A stretch of DNA of 64,000 bases from Hyphodiscus hymeniophilus (taxonomy: Eukaryota; Ascomycota; Leotiomycetes; Helotiales; Hyphodiscaceae), in NCBI GenBank assembly GCA_016508695.1, contig VNKQ01000008.1, positions 434,001 to 498,000 of the forward strand, read 5' to 3'. The position numbers were made by a program, and so were the translations under genes. Shown one piece after another: positions 32,702 to 46,000 of the stretch. The notes beneath the pieces are model-generated. The model made no database searches. It was given only the letters and a program-made list of their open reading frames with translations, and had not been told where the DNA came from. The stretch's first letter is position 1; every line of letters starts with the position of its first letter.

Positions 32702-34401
32702 TCAGAGTGCGTACCGAAAGTCTGGATGAAAATCACCGCCCTTGCCATTCTTGATCTCCTCCATTCGCTCCTCCGGCGTCATGTTATCCCGCTTCTTATT
32801 ATGCCATCTCAGCAGAGCGAACAAAGCTATATGTCCGCATCCAGCGAGCAGGATGGCGCCCAGTGATACCCTCAGACCCGTTAAATATTTCCCGTCGACG
32901 CTCTTCTTGAAGATCTGGCCCACCTGGATACTCTGTTAGTCTTCGGCGTCGAGGGAAGGGATCGGATAGCTTACCACGACACCCGCGGCGTTTCCAATTG
33001 TCTGGTTCATGCCGACCGCCGTCGCGCGCTTGTAGTACCCCGCATGACAGTTCAAGAGCCAGGTACAGTTCAAACCGAGGATGATGTAGATCCCCGGCGC
33101 GATGAGGAAGGTCCCGAAATACAACACCGCCCGGTTCGAGATCGGGACTCCCAGCTGGATAGCGTAGCCGATCATCGTGACCAGGACAGCGGGCAGCATG
33201 AAGGCGACGCGCCTGTTGAAGTGATCGGAGCACCAGGACACGAGAACGAAGAAGATCGCCGCGACGAGGAAGACGGGGATGGTGAGGAGCTGCGTCCGCA
33301 CCGTGCTGTACCCGAAGCCCTTGATGATCAGCGGAAGGAAGGTGGACAGCCCGAAGGAGCAGATGTCGCCCATGAACTGGTTGAAGCAGCTGATCCAGAG
33401 TTTCGGGTCCGCGAACGCCTTGCGGACCTCCTTCCACTCGAACACCTCGGAGCCGTTGTACCGCGCGGCCAACTCGGCGCGGATGCGCATGATCTTCTTG
33501 TCGTCCTCGTTCAGGAACCGCGCGGACTCGAAGTTGTCTGGCAGGAGGAAGAAGATCGCAATCGAGACCACGACAGTGGCACATCCCTCGATGATGAATA
33601 GCCATCTCCAGCCCTCCAGCCCGGCGATGCCGTCCATTTTCAGAAGGGCGAAGGCGAAGAGGCCTCCAAAGGCTCCCGAGAGAGCGGCGGAGACGAGGAG
33701 ATAGGCGATGCGGAGGCCTTGCTCGTCTCGCTTGTAGAACATGCTGAGATACAGGGCCAAGCAGGGAAACATGCCGGATTCGAAGAGCCCGAGGAGAAGT
33801 CGGGAGGCGTACAGCTGGCTGGCGTTTTTCATGAAGCCTGTTCCGATGATGACGACGGACCAGCAGAACATCAATGCTGGGATCATTCGTTCTGGACGAT
33901 GGTCAGCATTCGAGTTCTTGAGATTGCAACCAGATATCTCGATGGATGTAATTACTTGGATGCAACTTCTTGACTACAATTGTACAAGGAACCTCAAATG
34001 CGACGTAGAGTACGTAAAACAGAGTAACAGCATCTAGACACGTTTCCGTCAGTGATCTGAGAACTACGTTTTCTAACCCTAATACTCTAGACCATTGGAG
34101 CGAATGAGGGTCCTAGGCTCTATGTGGAATACTTACTGCCATATTGACCGGTGGTAAGATGCAAGTCAACCTCCATACCAGCACTTGCGGCGTTACCGAT
34201 GTTCGCGCGGTCGAGATATGCAGCCAGGAAAATCAAGGTCATGACCGGTGCCAGGTAGAGGTCGAGCTTCACGAGTAGCTTCTTCTCGGCAACAGGATCG
34301 ATGTAGAGATCTGCTGTTGTCTCGGAGTAGACGTCGTCGGCGGAGGCCAAATGGCCTTCGCCTTTTGGTTCGATAGGCAGCCCTTTCTCGTTGTTGTCCA
34401 T
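32702..34401 (-). CDS. MFS transporter, anion:cation symporter (allantoate permease-like)
   Basis: Four exons (34137-34401, 33956-34033, 32975-33891, 32702-32932) join in phase for 496 aa, typical of the Dal5/Tna1-type ACS family. Visible landmarks: LDLYLAPVMTLIFLAAYLDR with ANIGNAA after TM1, a TM4-5 segment (ASRLLLGLFESGMFPCLALY), EGWRWLFIIEGCATV, and a C-terminal half with LPLIIKGFGYSTVRTQLLTI. About 12 membrane helices are expected in the plasma membrane. Family substrates are organic anions such as allantoate, nicotinate, pantothenate or sugar acids; the real substrate is unknown. It is divergent from the FAH-family gene and probably co-regulated. The third exon is clearly more GC-rich than its neighbours and has long spurious open frames on both strands. 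Confidence 0.9.
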
Positions 34402-34953
34402 TGCGAAGCAAGTCTGAGGATATACTTGTTCTCTGGCAAACGCTGATCGCTGAGTAGTCGAGCGGGACTTGATGATTTGTGAAGGGCTTCCTACGGAATT
34501 GTGGTTCTGTGAAGTTGCTTTATACCACTGGGTAGCTAGCTATGCCTGATCTTCGAATCTCTAGACTCCATGCTAGACATTGGGTCATAGACCATGCGAA
34601 CAACTTTATCGAAAGGTGGTTGGAGACGCGTCGGCATTTGCAAGGTTCCTCGAGAGTGGGTAGAGATTATGACAAGCAAAGTCCGTAGTGTGGAGGATCG
34701 GCACAGTTACTGATACGAAAGTCCGAAAGGGGGTGGGCCGATTAAGCGAAACGCCGCCCTTACCCCATTTTCGAGGGGCCACCTCTTCGGAGCCACTGGA
34801 TTAAGGACCGTTTTTATTGGACGTTTTCGAGCTTGTAGAACGTAGTGGAATGAACTTTATTAGGGCCTTCAAAGAAAGCAATTTCGGACAGAGCTGCTAA
34901 AGCAAACAACTTAGATCGTGTTCTTGAGCATACGTCCTTTACACACTTTCAAT
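34402..34953. promoter_or_regulatory. Bidirectional promoter, transporter / FAH hydrolase
   Basis: A 552-bp gap between divergent start codons. No coding frame. Several CGG/CCG triplets are present (for example near 34700 and 34740-34756), the half-site type used by Zn2Cys6 regulators, but no well-spaced pair stands out. Confidence 0.5.
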
Positions 34954-36112
34954 ATGCCATCAGCAACTCTCACTCATCCGGTAAGATTGCTATCTTATAG
35001 AATATACGTTTTAGCTGACGTATATTGCAAGATATGGAAGCGCTTCGTACGCTTTGTTGCCGAAGATGGGCAAGAATTGTGTGGCGAGCCATCTGAGGTC
35101 GAGCTAGATGGTATGAAGTCATATTCTATTCGAATGTGTGTAGCTCTGAATATTTCTAGTCGGTCTTGCCATCGCCGACAAAGAGACGGTATTGATAAAA
35201 GTGCTTGATGCAAAATCGGCCCTGGATCTCAATGCTGCTTTCACTGGTGAAGTGAAAAAGGCGACCCAAGTACGATCACGAAATGCCCCATCTCTCCAGA
35301 TCAGCTGACTAAAATGCTCGTAGATACTCTCTCCACTTGCACCAGCAGAAGTAGGGACAATACGCTGCGTGGGATTGAACTACACAGACCATGCCGTAAG
35401 TCATTCTTGTATCTTCGCCCATCGTAAGTATGACTGACACCCTCAAGGCAGAGATGAAACTCTCCCTCCCCAAACACCCAGAAATATTCATGAAACCAGC
35501 AACCTGTGTCCACGGTCCAGTAGAACCTCTAATCATTCCACATGAAGCAGCGGGCGCAGATCCCGAAGTCGAACTGGCAGTCGTCATCAAAAAAGACTGC
35601 AAGAACGTAGCCGTGTCTACGGCACTTGGTTACGTGTTGGGCTACATGACCTCTAACGACGTTACTGCAAGGACCGTTCAAAGTCGAGGCTCCCAATGGG
35701 GTTATTCAAAAGGCTTCGACCAATTTGCCCCTATGGGGCCGACAATCGTTTCTGCAGAGAGTATCCCGGACCCATCGATGTTATTGCTGAAGACGACACT
35801 GGATGGAAAGGTAATGCAGGACAAGCCCGCGAAGAATATGATCTTCAGTGTTGCAGAGATTGTCTCATATCTGTCGGTGGTAAGTCATCAATTTGATCTC
35901 CTTGGCGAGAATGTGACTGAACTGAACTCTCAAAGGGCACAACATTGAAGGCTGGAACCGTCATATTGACCGGTACACCAAGCGGTATTGGACACGGCCA
36001 TGATCCACCGTTGTATCTGAAGGATGGGTCTGTCTTACGAGTGTGGATAAGCCATGGGCTTGGCACTTTGGTCAATCCAATTGTTCAGGAAGGACCGGTT
36101 GAGCTTAAGTAA
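34954..36112 (+). CDS. Fumarylacetoacetate hydrolase (FAH) family protein
   Basis: Six exons (34954-34980, 35032-35110, 35160-35269, 35324-35395, 35448-35879, 35936-36112) yield 298 aa, the size of acylpyruvase / fumarylpyruvate-hydrolase-like members. Family motifs: WKRFVRFVAEDG near the N-terminus, RCVGLNYTDHA, PEIFMKPATCVHGP, metal-site acidic residues in DPEVELAVVI, YVLGYMTSNDVTAR, and TVILTGTPSGIGHG. Such enzymes hydrolyse or decarboxylate beta-diketo or oxo acids using Mg2+/Mn2+. The neighbours (anion transporter, Zn2Cys6 regulator, hydroxyacid dehydrogenase) suggest a role in catabolism of an organic acid or aromatic compound. The first exon is only nine codons, supported by exact donor and acceptor. 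Confidence 0.9.
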
Positions 36113-36201
36113 TGAGTGCGGGAATCTAGAGATCCAATGATGATGGCTTTTCTAGAACCATGACATCTTCAAATTGTTCACAAGCGGGTCTGAGTCAAAA
36201 T

Positions 36202-38398
36202 TTAGTTACCTGCCAGATCTTCCACCAGGTCTTTCCATATCTGGAAGTCAAGTGGCTCAGGGAAGTAATAGCCAGGATTAGACCACATGTCTGACCAGAC
36301 CTCCACACCGTATTGACCCACGGAGTCACCATATCCAGCGAGGTTTTCGTAAGATTCCTGATCCCCCAGACTTGCGGCATACTCCATGGTCAATGGATGA
36401 GAAGTGGAGACCGGGCTTGAATCAATCCCAGAGACCATTGAGCTCCCTCTCATCCGGACCATTCCCTGTCCTTGGTTTCTGCTTTGTCGAGCCCGAGAAA
36501 TGCAGAGCTCGATCACTCGAACCTCTGCAAGATCGAAATCGTTAGTCCAAGTATCCATATTCTGCTTGTTGCAATAGGCTTCCAAATCATTCAAGATAGA
36601 CTCAGTATGGGGGCCATTGGGGTCCCGGACCACTATGACTCCCAAGATAAGTGCACTATTAAATAGCTGATGAGCAGATATGTTGTATCGTACTCGATCA
36701 CCCATGCTCGGGTTTCGAAATCCGAGTTTCGTTCGTAAGTCTGCGCAAGCAGACGACAAGCATGCAGCTCGGCTGTACTGGAAGCGATCGGTGAAAGAGG
36801 GCCGAAGTAGGTATGAACGATGGAGCGTAATCCGTGTGAAGTGGTATGCAGTATGCAGATAAAGACGATGCCAGAAGAGATATGGGTGCGATTCATCAAG
36901 CGACGTGTTTGTGGCATCGAGGCTGAAATATGATGGTAGCTTGTCTTTCCACTCTAGGAGACGTGCATCGTGCGCCAAAATCTCATCGTACGAAGTATCC
37001 CGGGGCATCGCAAACAGCGGAAAGCACTCCTCTTGAATGGTCCCCACGATCACTGCGAGTTGACGATTGAAAACACTGAATGTTGCAGGAGTTGGCTCCT
37101 GGAAAGGCTTTGGCACAGCGACTCGAGCTTGTTCATTGGTCATGTCATCCACCCAGATATTCACTGCTACGGTGAAGCCGCAATGTCTATCGTTTATTGT
37201 GTTGGGTCGTCCCAAGGCCAAAGCAATCATCCGCTCCAGGACATATAGTTGACTCCACAGCCGTCTCCTAGTTTCAACATTCTTTCGAGGAAGCCCAAGT
37301 TGCTCCCCATCCACATGCATACCTTGGGCTTGAGCCATCCGGACAGCAAAGCAAATCGTCAGCCAGCTTTCAGATAACCTTCTCGTATACATCAAATATC
37401 GAGTGATCAGAATCCCTGCGCGAACGAGATCTGGAGTTTCGCCAAAAAATGAAGGGGCAATAACTACAGCTTTGCGTGCAGACCAATAGAAGTGAAGAGA
37501 CGATTCTTCACAAGCTCTCTGAGCTTCCGGCGAACATGGTTGGTTGCAGTCTAACAGCTCTCCAAAAGCAAGTATGATGAAAAGGAGCGACAGCCATCGC
37601 ACATCCACGGAGGAGAGATCATCATACCCACATTTACGGTCCCAGAACTTCTCATAGCTGATCTGAAAGGTCTCTTCGTGAACGGCATCGAATGACGGAT
37701 TGAGTTCATCAAAGAATCTTCGTGTCAAGTAGTCTACGACGGCTTTCTGGCGTGGCAAGCTGCCAATCAACTCCCATATATGAGCGTATGGTCCTCGTTC
37801 GCTTCGGAAAGCTTGAGTTGCACATGTGCGAGATCGATGTGAAAGGCCCGCATCTGGTCCACCTGACATTTCAAGCGTTGAGGCTTCCATCATGTCGGCA
37901 GCAGATTGATGGCCAAAATAAGAATTTCCATGATATGATGGGGCTCCTCTCGCCTTAAATAGACGGCCTAGATGTTGAGACAATGGCCTCGTGTTTGAGA
38001 TTACAGCTTGTCGCTGCTGCTCAACAAGCTCGACAGGTGACCTCGGATCGTTGACGGTCACAGACTCTACATGAGATTTTCGCTGCATATCTGGAGCGTG
38101 CTCATGGCGACGTTGAAGCTGCCTGCGTTCTTGCCGACTTACGTATACGCAGGCATCCGGAACGTTACGGCGCACGCAGTTGGAGCAGGGCTGCTCTTTG
38201 TTGCACTGACTGGAATTAGCCACAGCTCTCCGAGTGGAGTGGAAGGCAACGGACCCTTTGCTTCTGCCTATGACATTGAGAGCATGCTTTTCCTCCAATT
38301 GATGGTCGTTTCCTTTGTGCATAGTCGCAGGCAGTGGCAGGGTTGCCACGAGGACCGCGAAACTCTGTCGGCGATACGCCCGATGTATCGGAATACAT
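36202..38398 (-). CDS. Zn2Cys6 transcription factor with fungal_trans domain
   Basis: Two exons (38255-38398, 36202-38205) give 715 aa. The intron lies inside the zinc cluster; splicing restores CSQCHRQKQR followed by CNKEQPCSNCVRRNVPDAC, exactly the C-x2-C-x6-C-x5-C-x2-C-x8-C spacing. A basic linker follows, then the middle homology (fungal_trans) region with typical tracts (VDYLTRRFFDELNPSFDAVH, RRLSESWLTICFAVRMAQAQ, NVETRRRLWSQLYVLERMI). Read through, the unspliced frame lacks the first half of the cluster. Located tail-to-tail with the FAH gene (89 bp) and divergent from the dehydrogenase, it is the likely pathway regulator. The ATG at 38398 is the closest in-frame start; an upstream start is possible. 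Confidence 0.92.
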
Positions 38399-39031
38399 AT
38401 CTTTGCTTTTGTTGGATACCGCAGTCAGCGGATCTTTGATCGGAAATTGGAATAGAAGAGTGCAAAGACGACTTTGAATGAAACATCCCGACGGAAAGAC
38501 CATACGATCGGAAGAAAATGGGCAGGCGGCCGCGAGCTTATCAAGGTCCGTAGTAGAAATGTAATATGTCCGATCGCCGTAGTGGCAGTGGAGAAGATCC
38601 AATCATGGGTACGACCCAATCATGAAACGGTCCACTTTCAAGAAGGAAGGGCCGAGTGATAAGATCTCTCCCTCTTTGTAGAGTAATGAGAGCCTTCTTC
38701 CCAAAGCTCAGCCTTTTTAGCAAAGCTACGCAACGAGTGAGCTCCCCAATGCTGAAGCTACCCACTGCGTAGGGATTGATGATTTGTGTTTTCAGTAGGC
38801 GTTTCCTGGAAATTCTAAAGGTGGGATGTCTTGGCACTTACTGTATCAACCTCACGTTCACCAGCAAGTCAAGGACGGATATGGCTACGAATCAATCGTA
38901 TCGTCCATGTTGTGCCGAATGACCCTGCCTCACTGCTACTCCCCATCAAGACACCTTCTTTCCATTAATCTTTCTCATTACCTTCCTACGTTTTCTTCTC
39001 TCGACTTCTTTTGAAGGTGGGAAGAAGCACT
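38399..39031. promoter_or_regulatory. Bidirectional promoter, regulator / dehydrogenase
   Basis: A 633-bp gap between divergent ATGs. No coding frame of note. A pyrimidine-rich tract precedes ATG 39032. Confidence 0.5.
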
Positions 39032-40075
39032 ATGGTGTCCACCCTGCATGGACAAACACACAAGATAGTCTGTCTCGATGCCTTTCTCTGTCCTGTCCCT
39101 TCCTTCTCCATTCTTTATGAGTACCACGAATATGACAATACTCCACCCGAGCTTGTCCTCGAGCGAGTCAAAGATGCAACCATTATCATTGTGACACGAG
39201 TTCATCTGACATCCGAAGTCATCTCTCAATGCCCCAATCTCCAGTTCATCGCAGTCATGGCCATAGGGTATAACACAATTGATATTGCGGCATGTCGCAA
39301 ATATAACGTTGCAATCAGCAACTGCCCAGCCAGCTCATCGGAGGCCGTAGCAGAGCATGCATTTGCACTGTACTTCGCTGCTAAACGGAGGATCGTGGAT
39401 ATGCATCTTATGACATTGAAGGCAGAGGAGTGGCCAGCGAAGAGCAGTGTCTTCGGCCTGTACCCCCATCCGCCTCTTGTCGCTCGCCATGACACGATGG
39501 GAATCATCGGTTATGGAGCTTTAGGTGCGATATTCAAGTCTATAATCGTCCACGTGGAACTAACGAGCTAAGGTAAACATATTGAAAGGATTGCAAAGGC
39601 GTTATCCATTGCAGTTTTGATTGCTGATCGCAAAGGGTCAACTACACTCCGACCTGGCAGGACTTCCTTTGTAGATACTCTTCAAAAGTCCACGGTGCTC
39701 ATGATCGGCTGCCCACTGGACGAGACTTCTCGGAATATGATTGGAGAAGAGGAGCTGAAGCTCATGCAACCGATAGCCAGTCTGATCAATGTTGCAAGAG
39801 GGGGCGTGGTCAATGAAAAGGCATTGGTGCAGGCGCTGAAGCAAGGAACAATTGCGAATGCAGCAACGGACGTCTTCGAGAACGAGCCAGCTACCTCCGA
39901 AAGTCCTTATATCTCAGAGGCTGTGCCGAATTTGACACTCTCGCCCCATATCGCTTGGTACGCGGACTCTAGCTTGGAGAATCTGCAGAGGATTGTGAAG
40001 GCGAACGTGGAAGGGTTCGTCATAGGAAAGCCGGAGAACCTTGTCACACCTTGGTGGTCAGCCATGGGAGTGTAG
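39032..40075 (+). CDS. D-isomer-specific 2-hydroxyacid dehydrogenase
   Basis: Two exons (39032-39524, 39573-40075) encode 331 aa. The intron falls inside the Rossmann glycine motif: GIIGYGAL then G (GxGxxG type). N-terminal substrate domain: CPNLQFIAVMAIGYNTIDIA. Catalytic set: Arg in LINVARGGVVNEKAL, Glu in DVFENEP, His in LSPHIAWY. The family reduces 2-oxo acids (glyoxylate, hydroxypyruvate, phenylpyruvate and others) to D-2-hydroxyacids with NAD(P)H, usually in cytosol. The coenzyme-selecting region reads VLIADRKG, with Asp after the second strand suggesting NAD preference. It is divergent from the Zn2Cys6 gene, so it probably belongs to the same catabolic set. Confidence 0.92.
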
Positions 40076-43000
40076 ACGCAGCAGCGAGCCGCGGTACACG
40101 GGCAAATGAAATGCAACCTCTAAATAGACCATTCCAAAAACACCTGAGATACATATTGTGTCCAAGCAGCCGTCGACCGAGCACCAATTCAGCATGACCC
40201 CATTTGAGCATGTATTTGCATTTGCCCTTGCATTTGTATTTGCTTGACAGACCGCAATCTTCCTTTTTGCAGGCAGATTCCCATCATTGTCACTCTCGAA
40301 GCCGTGGTCAATACTCCGTACTGTAGCGGAGCTTTCCAGAACACCGACAGTCACTTTTCTGCATCCCTTGAACGAACTCAGCTTTCTCCAGCTCACTATC
40401 GATACGCCCAAGACAGTTTTCCTCGCACTGTTGTTTCGATGAGGTGGCCACTTCGGAAGATCGCAGGAATGAAGCCTTCTAAGGTCCAGTCATGGGTAGA
40501 TATACCTGATCACAGTGTAAGTACGGTAGCAGTCCACACTATCGCATGGGCGCTATTTCCTAATCTTGCATCCGTTTCACCTCTGCCGGAGTTGCATCAA
40601 GCTTGACCATCATTATTCCAGCCCGGTGCGCCTCAGTGCCTTGTCCGAAGAGCGGCCAAGAGGATGTCTAGATCCGTAGATGAATTGAAAGAAGCCTTCG
40701 AGAGAGTTCAGACAGCTTTCGTACATGCGTCACAGATTCGCAGTACCTGCTGAATACCTCCATACATACAGTACTGTACAGACCTCGGATCTCTCCGAAT
40801 ACTTGCAGATGCATTTCACCAGTTTTCTGGAGGGCGGGATCGTCAATAGCTTCGCCTTGGGGCGCTTGTGGAAATGAGGAAAGGGTCAAAGGGAGACTTG
40901 GCGCTATACTATCATTTCCGGTTAGACATCCAGAGCTAAGAAGAAGGAGTCTCAGAGTTTTGTGGATTAGGCGCACGGGTAGATAATTTAGGTAGGTAGA
41001 GTTTTTGGCTTTTGAAGTTTTGAGAGACAGGTCCAGATGATTAGAATTTCTCGGATGCAAAATCAATCGTCCTACGGGTCGGACTGTTCGTTATTCGGTC
41101 TACTTACGGGTAGACTATCGATTATGCATCTACGATTCTACTGCTCTTCCCGCTCCTCCTCCTCATTCTCCTGCCGGAATTGGGATCGGCCAGCTGCACA
41201 AGCGAGAGGTGATCCGCGGGGTTTCCAGACGGCTGGGACTCGAGTCACTCAAGAAACGGTACATACCGTACGACTCAAAGTGGTCGTTGTGTTACGCAAG
41301 CAGACCGACCATGGACCATGTGTATACAATATTACGTAGTCCAAGATCCATTAGCCATATCTTATATGCGGCGGTACCGCCTCATGTTTTCAATTTGCCC
41401 CTTCCCTTGGCAGCCTGGGCGATTACGCATCCCCCTTCAAATCTAATATTGGCGACGGGCACCTCCCCACCCCTTCAGTGCGTGACCAGACCAAAAACAT
41501 CCATCCACGCATCCCACGATTCCACGATTCCACGCCGTCTCAACACTCCGTCTTCCCGTGTAGTGTGGCTTTCGCCTACTGGAGATCTTTTGGGGATCTT
41601 TTCACGGCTGGATGGATCGCTTAGCGCAGCCACAACAGGAGAAACCAAGCCCTTGCGAATTCCCCATTGGGTTATACTCGAGTAGTCTCCCCTCTGTTAG
41701 CTTGAGAATACCAAGAGGAAACGAGATCCCTGTTTGTCTTGGTTGGCCAGGCACTCGCTCACCATGTGTCTTGACTCCAGTGGCAATTGTGGGCGGGAAG
41801 GTGAGGTGAGGTTAGGTGATGTTCTCCTCGCTTGTTAGACCCCTTAAATCTTAAGTGTCTCTGCGCCAGCGTCAACACCTATCTACTAAGCCGCTTTGGC
41901 ACTCGAAAGTCATGCTTAATCGTGCTGTCTATCTATCGAACGATCGTATCGATGTCACGAGCCTCCAGTACAGTCCTCGGAGATCTATCCCCGGGAGTGT
42001 CACACAGATAGATGTCAGAGTCTCGTCGTCTTCGAGTCGATGAGTCTCGTCTCCTCTGGAATCAGTCCCAAGCGGACAATATTGTACGTCTTGGTCGGCT
42101 GAACTCCCCAATAATGAGCACTATTTCTTTGCGGCTGCAGCTGCACGACCAGCACACACACATACCTCGTACAGCATCGCAACACTGCGGGGTTCCATTC
42201 AACAACATGCTAATGGTATTTTTAGACCCTCTCCCCACATACTCACTTGCACCGCATCATGCTGTCTGGACTCGTACCTTCCCCCAGCTTCACCGTCGCA
42301 GCTCGTGCTGGCGTTGTTTGTGAAGCTTCAAGGCACACAAGCTCCCACCACTGAGTGAGGTGACTGGCCACTCACTCAGCCTCGCACGACTCAAGCGAAG
42401 GGTGGATAATCCTCCGTATTTACAGCATCAGCGGACATCCGAGGCTCATATTGTCCACCCCACCTCCTCCAAAACGCACAAGACACAAAACACAAAACAA
42501 GTCAAAGCGCGTAACGTCCAGCTCAAGAAGAGAGTATTGGTGGTGGCGCTCTAGTGCAGCAAGGTCGTATTTTGCACCAATTTAGGGATCTTTAGCATCG
42601 CCCTTAGTGGAAAACTCGCCCTCCTTGGTGTCTTGACTCGGCCGTTCTGGTGATTCACACTTCCCATCTGAATCTAGGCTCATCCCATCCGGACTCACGC
42701 TTTCTCACAATGCGGCTGAGATCCCATCATTCTATTTGCTCGCCCGTAGCTGATTGTCACGGCCCGCTCTAGAAAGGTATCCGGATTGCGCAGATACGAA
42801 CTATCACGCTTGGAGAGGAGCGCTCTACCGAAGAGCTGCATGGTACCCCTGACCGCCAGCCCGGATCCAGGGCGACGACCCACTAAAAAAGAGCTGCCCT
42901 TCAGCTACACCAGCTACACTCGCAAATGTTTATAATACTAAAGCCGCCTCAAGCTTCAGATGAAGCCTGATGGCCACAGTCGTTTTCGAGCTTCTTTCAC

Positions 43001-43094
43001 TTGGATTATAGTTTTCGTTTTGCAGGGCATTCTTAATATCTTTCTTTAAAATCAATCGCTCTTTAGTGATCTCACTCGTTACTGGATCCTCAAA
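40076..43094. other. 3-kb gene-poor gap
   Basis: Several frames of 60-158 codons occur on both strands, but none shows domain motifs, a plausible splice partner or a protein-like composition. A short CATTTGC/CATTTGT repeat lies at about 40205-40245, and TCGAGTC-type motifs near 42030-42060. It probably includes a long upstream regulatory region of the WSC/oxidase gene, given that gene's regulated secreted product. No RNA gene was recognised. Confidence 0.5.
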
Positions 43095-46000
43095 ATGGGG
43101 AGAAATATGGGCTCTGCTCTTCGAGCATTGCTTGTAGCATCTGCAGTGAGTTCAATTGGAATAGTTTTAATGAGGAAATCCTAATTCTAAACAGATTGCA
43201 ACATCCAACGCATCCTACATCGCCAAGAGAGCTCTCGTAGTACCTCCGAGCCCGCAAGGTAGTTGGACATCTCAAGGTTGCTATATGTAAGTCCTCGCAT
43301 GCTACTCTGCATCATATCTGGTTGAAGTAGAGTTGACTGTGTTCAAGCGACGTCGGCCGGACACTCACGGGCGGAGGCTACGATGATAATGGTGCGATGA
43401 CGGACGAAAGTTGTGTTGCTTATTGTTCAAAAGCTGGTTACATTTATGCGGGGACAGAGTATAGTACACAGTGTTGTAAGTAATCTTACTTCAAAATCGT
43501 GGATGGTGCTGATGATTCTAGACTGCGGCAATTCTCTTGCATCCGGAAGTGGATCAGCTCCATCGTCTGACTGTAATATGGCTTGTTCCGGAAATGCAAC
43601 GGAAGCCTGTGGTGGACCAAACAGACTGAATCTCTTCTGGAGTGGAACGACTGGACCTTCAACAAACCTTGGTGTCGGTAACTGGTCGTTCTCTGGGTGC
43701 TATACGTGAGTTCTCTAGCGCTTGGATTTCATGTCATATTGACTTGACATGTAGTGAGGGTACAACCGGACGTACTCTTACCAATGGCTTGGGTACAATT
43801 GGTGGCTCCGGGTCGATGACAGTTGCCCTCTGTCTTTCTGCATGCCAAAATGCAGGCTACCCTCTTGCTGGAGTGGAATATTCGGGAGAGTGCTGTGAGT
43901 AGACTATCATGATAGATTCGAGGATCTTCCACTGACTTAGACAAATAGATTGTGACAATGCTGTTCAGAACGGTGGCGCTCTTGCGACTGATGGTGTAAG
44001 CGGATGTAACATGCTTTGCAACGGCAATAATTCCGAGTTCTGCGGTGGATCTGGCCATCTGGATCTTTATGATTATAAGCATTCCGTCAGTCTGCCTCCG
44101 TATACCACGATCACGAGCAGCTCTCGAGCGACAACGACCACCCTGCCGAACAATTCGGGCTCAACCTCATCATCAGTATCGACGACGTCCAGCAAGACTA
44201 CGTCTAGCACATCAAGCTCAAAATCGTCTACGGTGGGTAATCTCAGAGCCATTGCTTTCCCTTCTAGCTTATCAGAGACCTACGACACACGATCCATCTG
44301 CTAACAGATGCTCACATCTCTGGAGCGTACATTCTGAAACTATTTCACCCCTTGTATAACCCGAGTTTCTTGGAAGCACCATTGCTGACTCAGATTTCTC
44401 TGTAGTCGACAAAGCCTTCAAGCACATCGACAAGCAAGAGTTCGACGAGCACTTCGACGAGCAAAACCTCCACTTCAACCTCAAAAAGCTCTACCGTACG
44501 TATTCAGACCGAGATTTAGTCTCTACACATATATCCTCTCTCCCGTTGTTTGACTTCTTGGCTACATCAAGCGATGAAAGTTAATTATGTCAATCGGCTG
44601 CCAAACAACCTTCAAGTCTCAATTCTGAGATGAATTGGACAATCAGGACCAAGGGTTCTTTTCAATACTTCGATAGATTTGCACATCCCGGACGCATGCA
44701 GTTCAAAGCGTTCAAGTCTGCTCAAAGAATCTTGGCTCACGAGATTTACTTCAGTCAACTTCCAAGTCTTCCACTACATCGACGTCCAAATCTACCACTT
44801 CAGTCTCTTCGTCCAAGACTAACACTGGGTCAACCTCAAAGTCCTCGACAAGCAGCTCTTCCCAAACCAGTACCACGTCAACCAGTTCCAGCAGCTCCGC
44901 TTCCTCATCAACATCTAGCTCTAGCAGCACTGTCTCACCCAGCAGCTCCGTTTCCTCATCAACATCTAGCTCTAGCAGCTCGGTCTCGTCAAGCAGCTCG
45001 GTCTCGTCAAGCAGCTCGGTCTCGTCAAGCAGCTCGGTCTCGTCAAGCAGCTCGGTCTCGTCAAGCAGCTCGGTCTCGTCAAGCAGCTCGGTCTCGTCCA
45101 GCAGTTCCTCGGTTTTGAGCTCCACCGCGAGCAGTACATCATCCAGCGCTACTTCAGCTCCCACGTTAGCAATCAAGAACAATATTGGTGCCTACGCGTA
45201 CCAAGGATGCTACACAGAAGCCACCAACTCCCGGGCTCTAACAGGAGCATCTTATTTTAATTACACTGCCATGACTTTGGAAAGTTGTGCTGCCAGTTGC
45301 CAAGGATTCAAGTACTGGGGTGTTGAGTATGGAGGAGAATGTATGCGCTTCTATCACTATTCTGGGACCAGGCTGACCATAAACTAGGTTACTGCGGCAA
45401 TGTCTTGCAAGCAGGGTCCGTTCCCACCACTGCTTCTGACTGCTCCTTCACTTGCCCTGGAAATGCCTACGAGTACTGTGGAGCTGGAAACCGCATCGAA
45501 ATGTACATGGTCGGCACTGGTGCTGTCTCATCCTCCTCATCAACCAGCTCTGTCTCATCCTCCTCGATTTCCAGCCCAGTCTCATCCTCCTCAATTTCCA
45601 GCCTAGTCTCATCTAGTACTGGGACTGCCACTGGAACCAGTAAAACCTCTACAGTAGCTACGACAACATCTTCATCATCCGTCTCAGTTGGCAGCTCTGC
45701 TGCGACTGGGCTGCCAAGTGGCTGGGCCTACTATGGATGCTATGTTGACGGTGGAAATGGACGCATTATCCAGAATCAACAACCTGATAACATCAACGGC
45801 AACACCAATGAAGTGTGCGTTGCAACATGTGCCGCTGCTGGGTACACCATCGCAGGTACTGAATACGGCGTCCAGTGCTTTTGCGGAAACGCCATCTACA
45901 ACGGTGGGGCACTAGCTGCACAACAGAGTGACTGCAACGACCCTTGTCCTGGAAACTCCAAGGAGATGTGTGGTGCGGGCAGTAGAATGTCTTTGTATTC

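Noticed and set aside
32799..33605. Long His/Arg-rich minus-strand frame and plus-strand frames over the transporter
   Set aside because: Shadows caused by high GC content; the transporter frame has 12-helix character and correct splice sites.
40076..43094. Several ORFs of 60-158 codons
   Set aside because: No domain, splice partner or protein-like composition; lengths are expected by chance at this GC content.
44751..45182. Minus-strand ELLDET-repeat protein
   Set aside because: Artefact of the 18-bp Ser repeat of the WSC/oxidase gene; the sense frame continues into WSC domains in phase.
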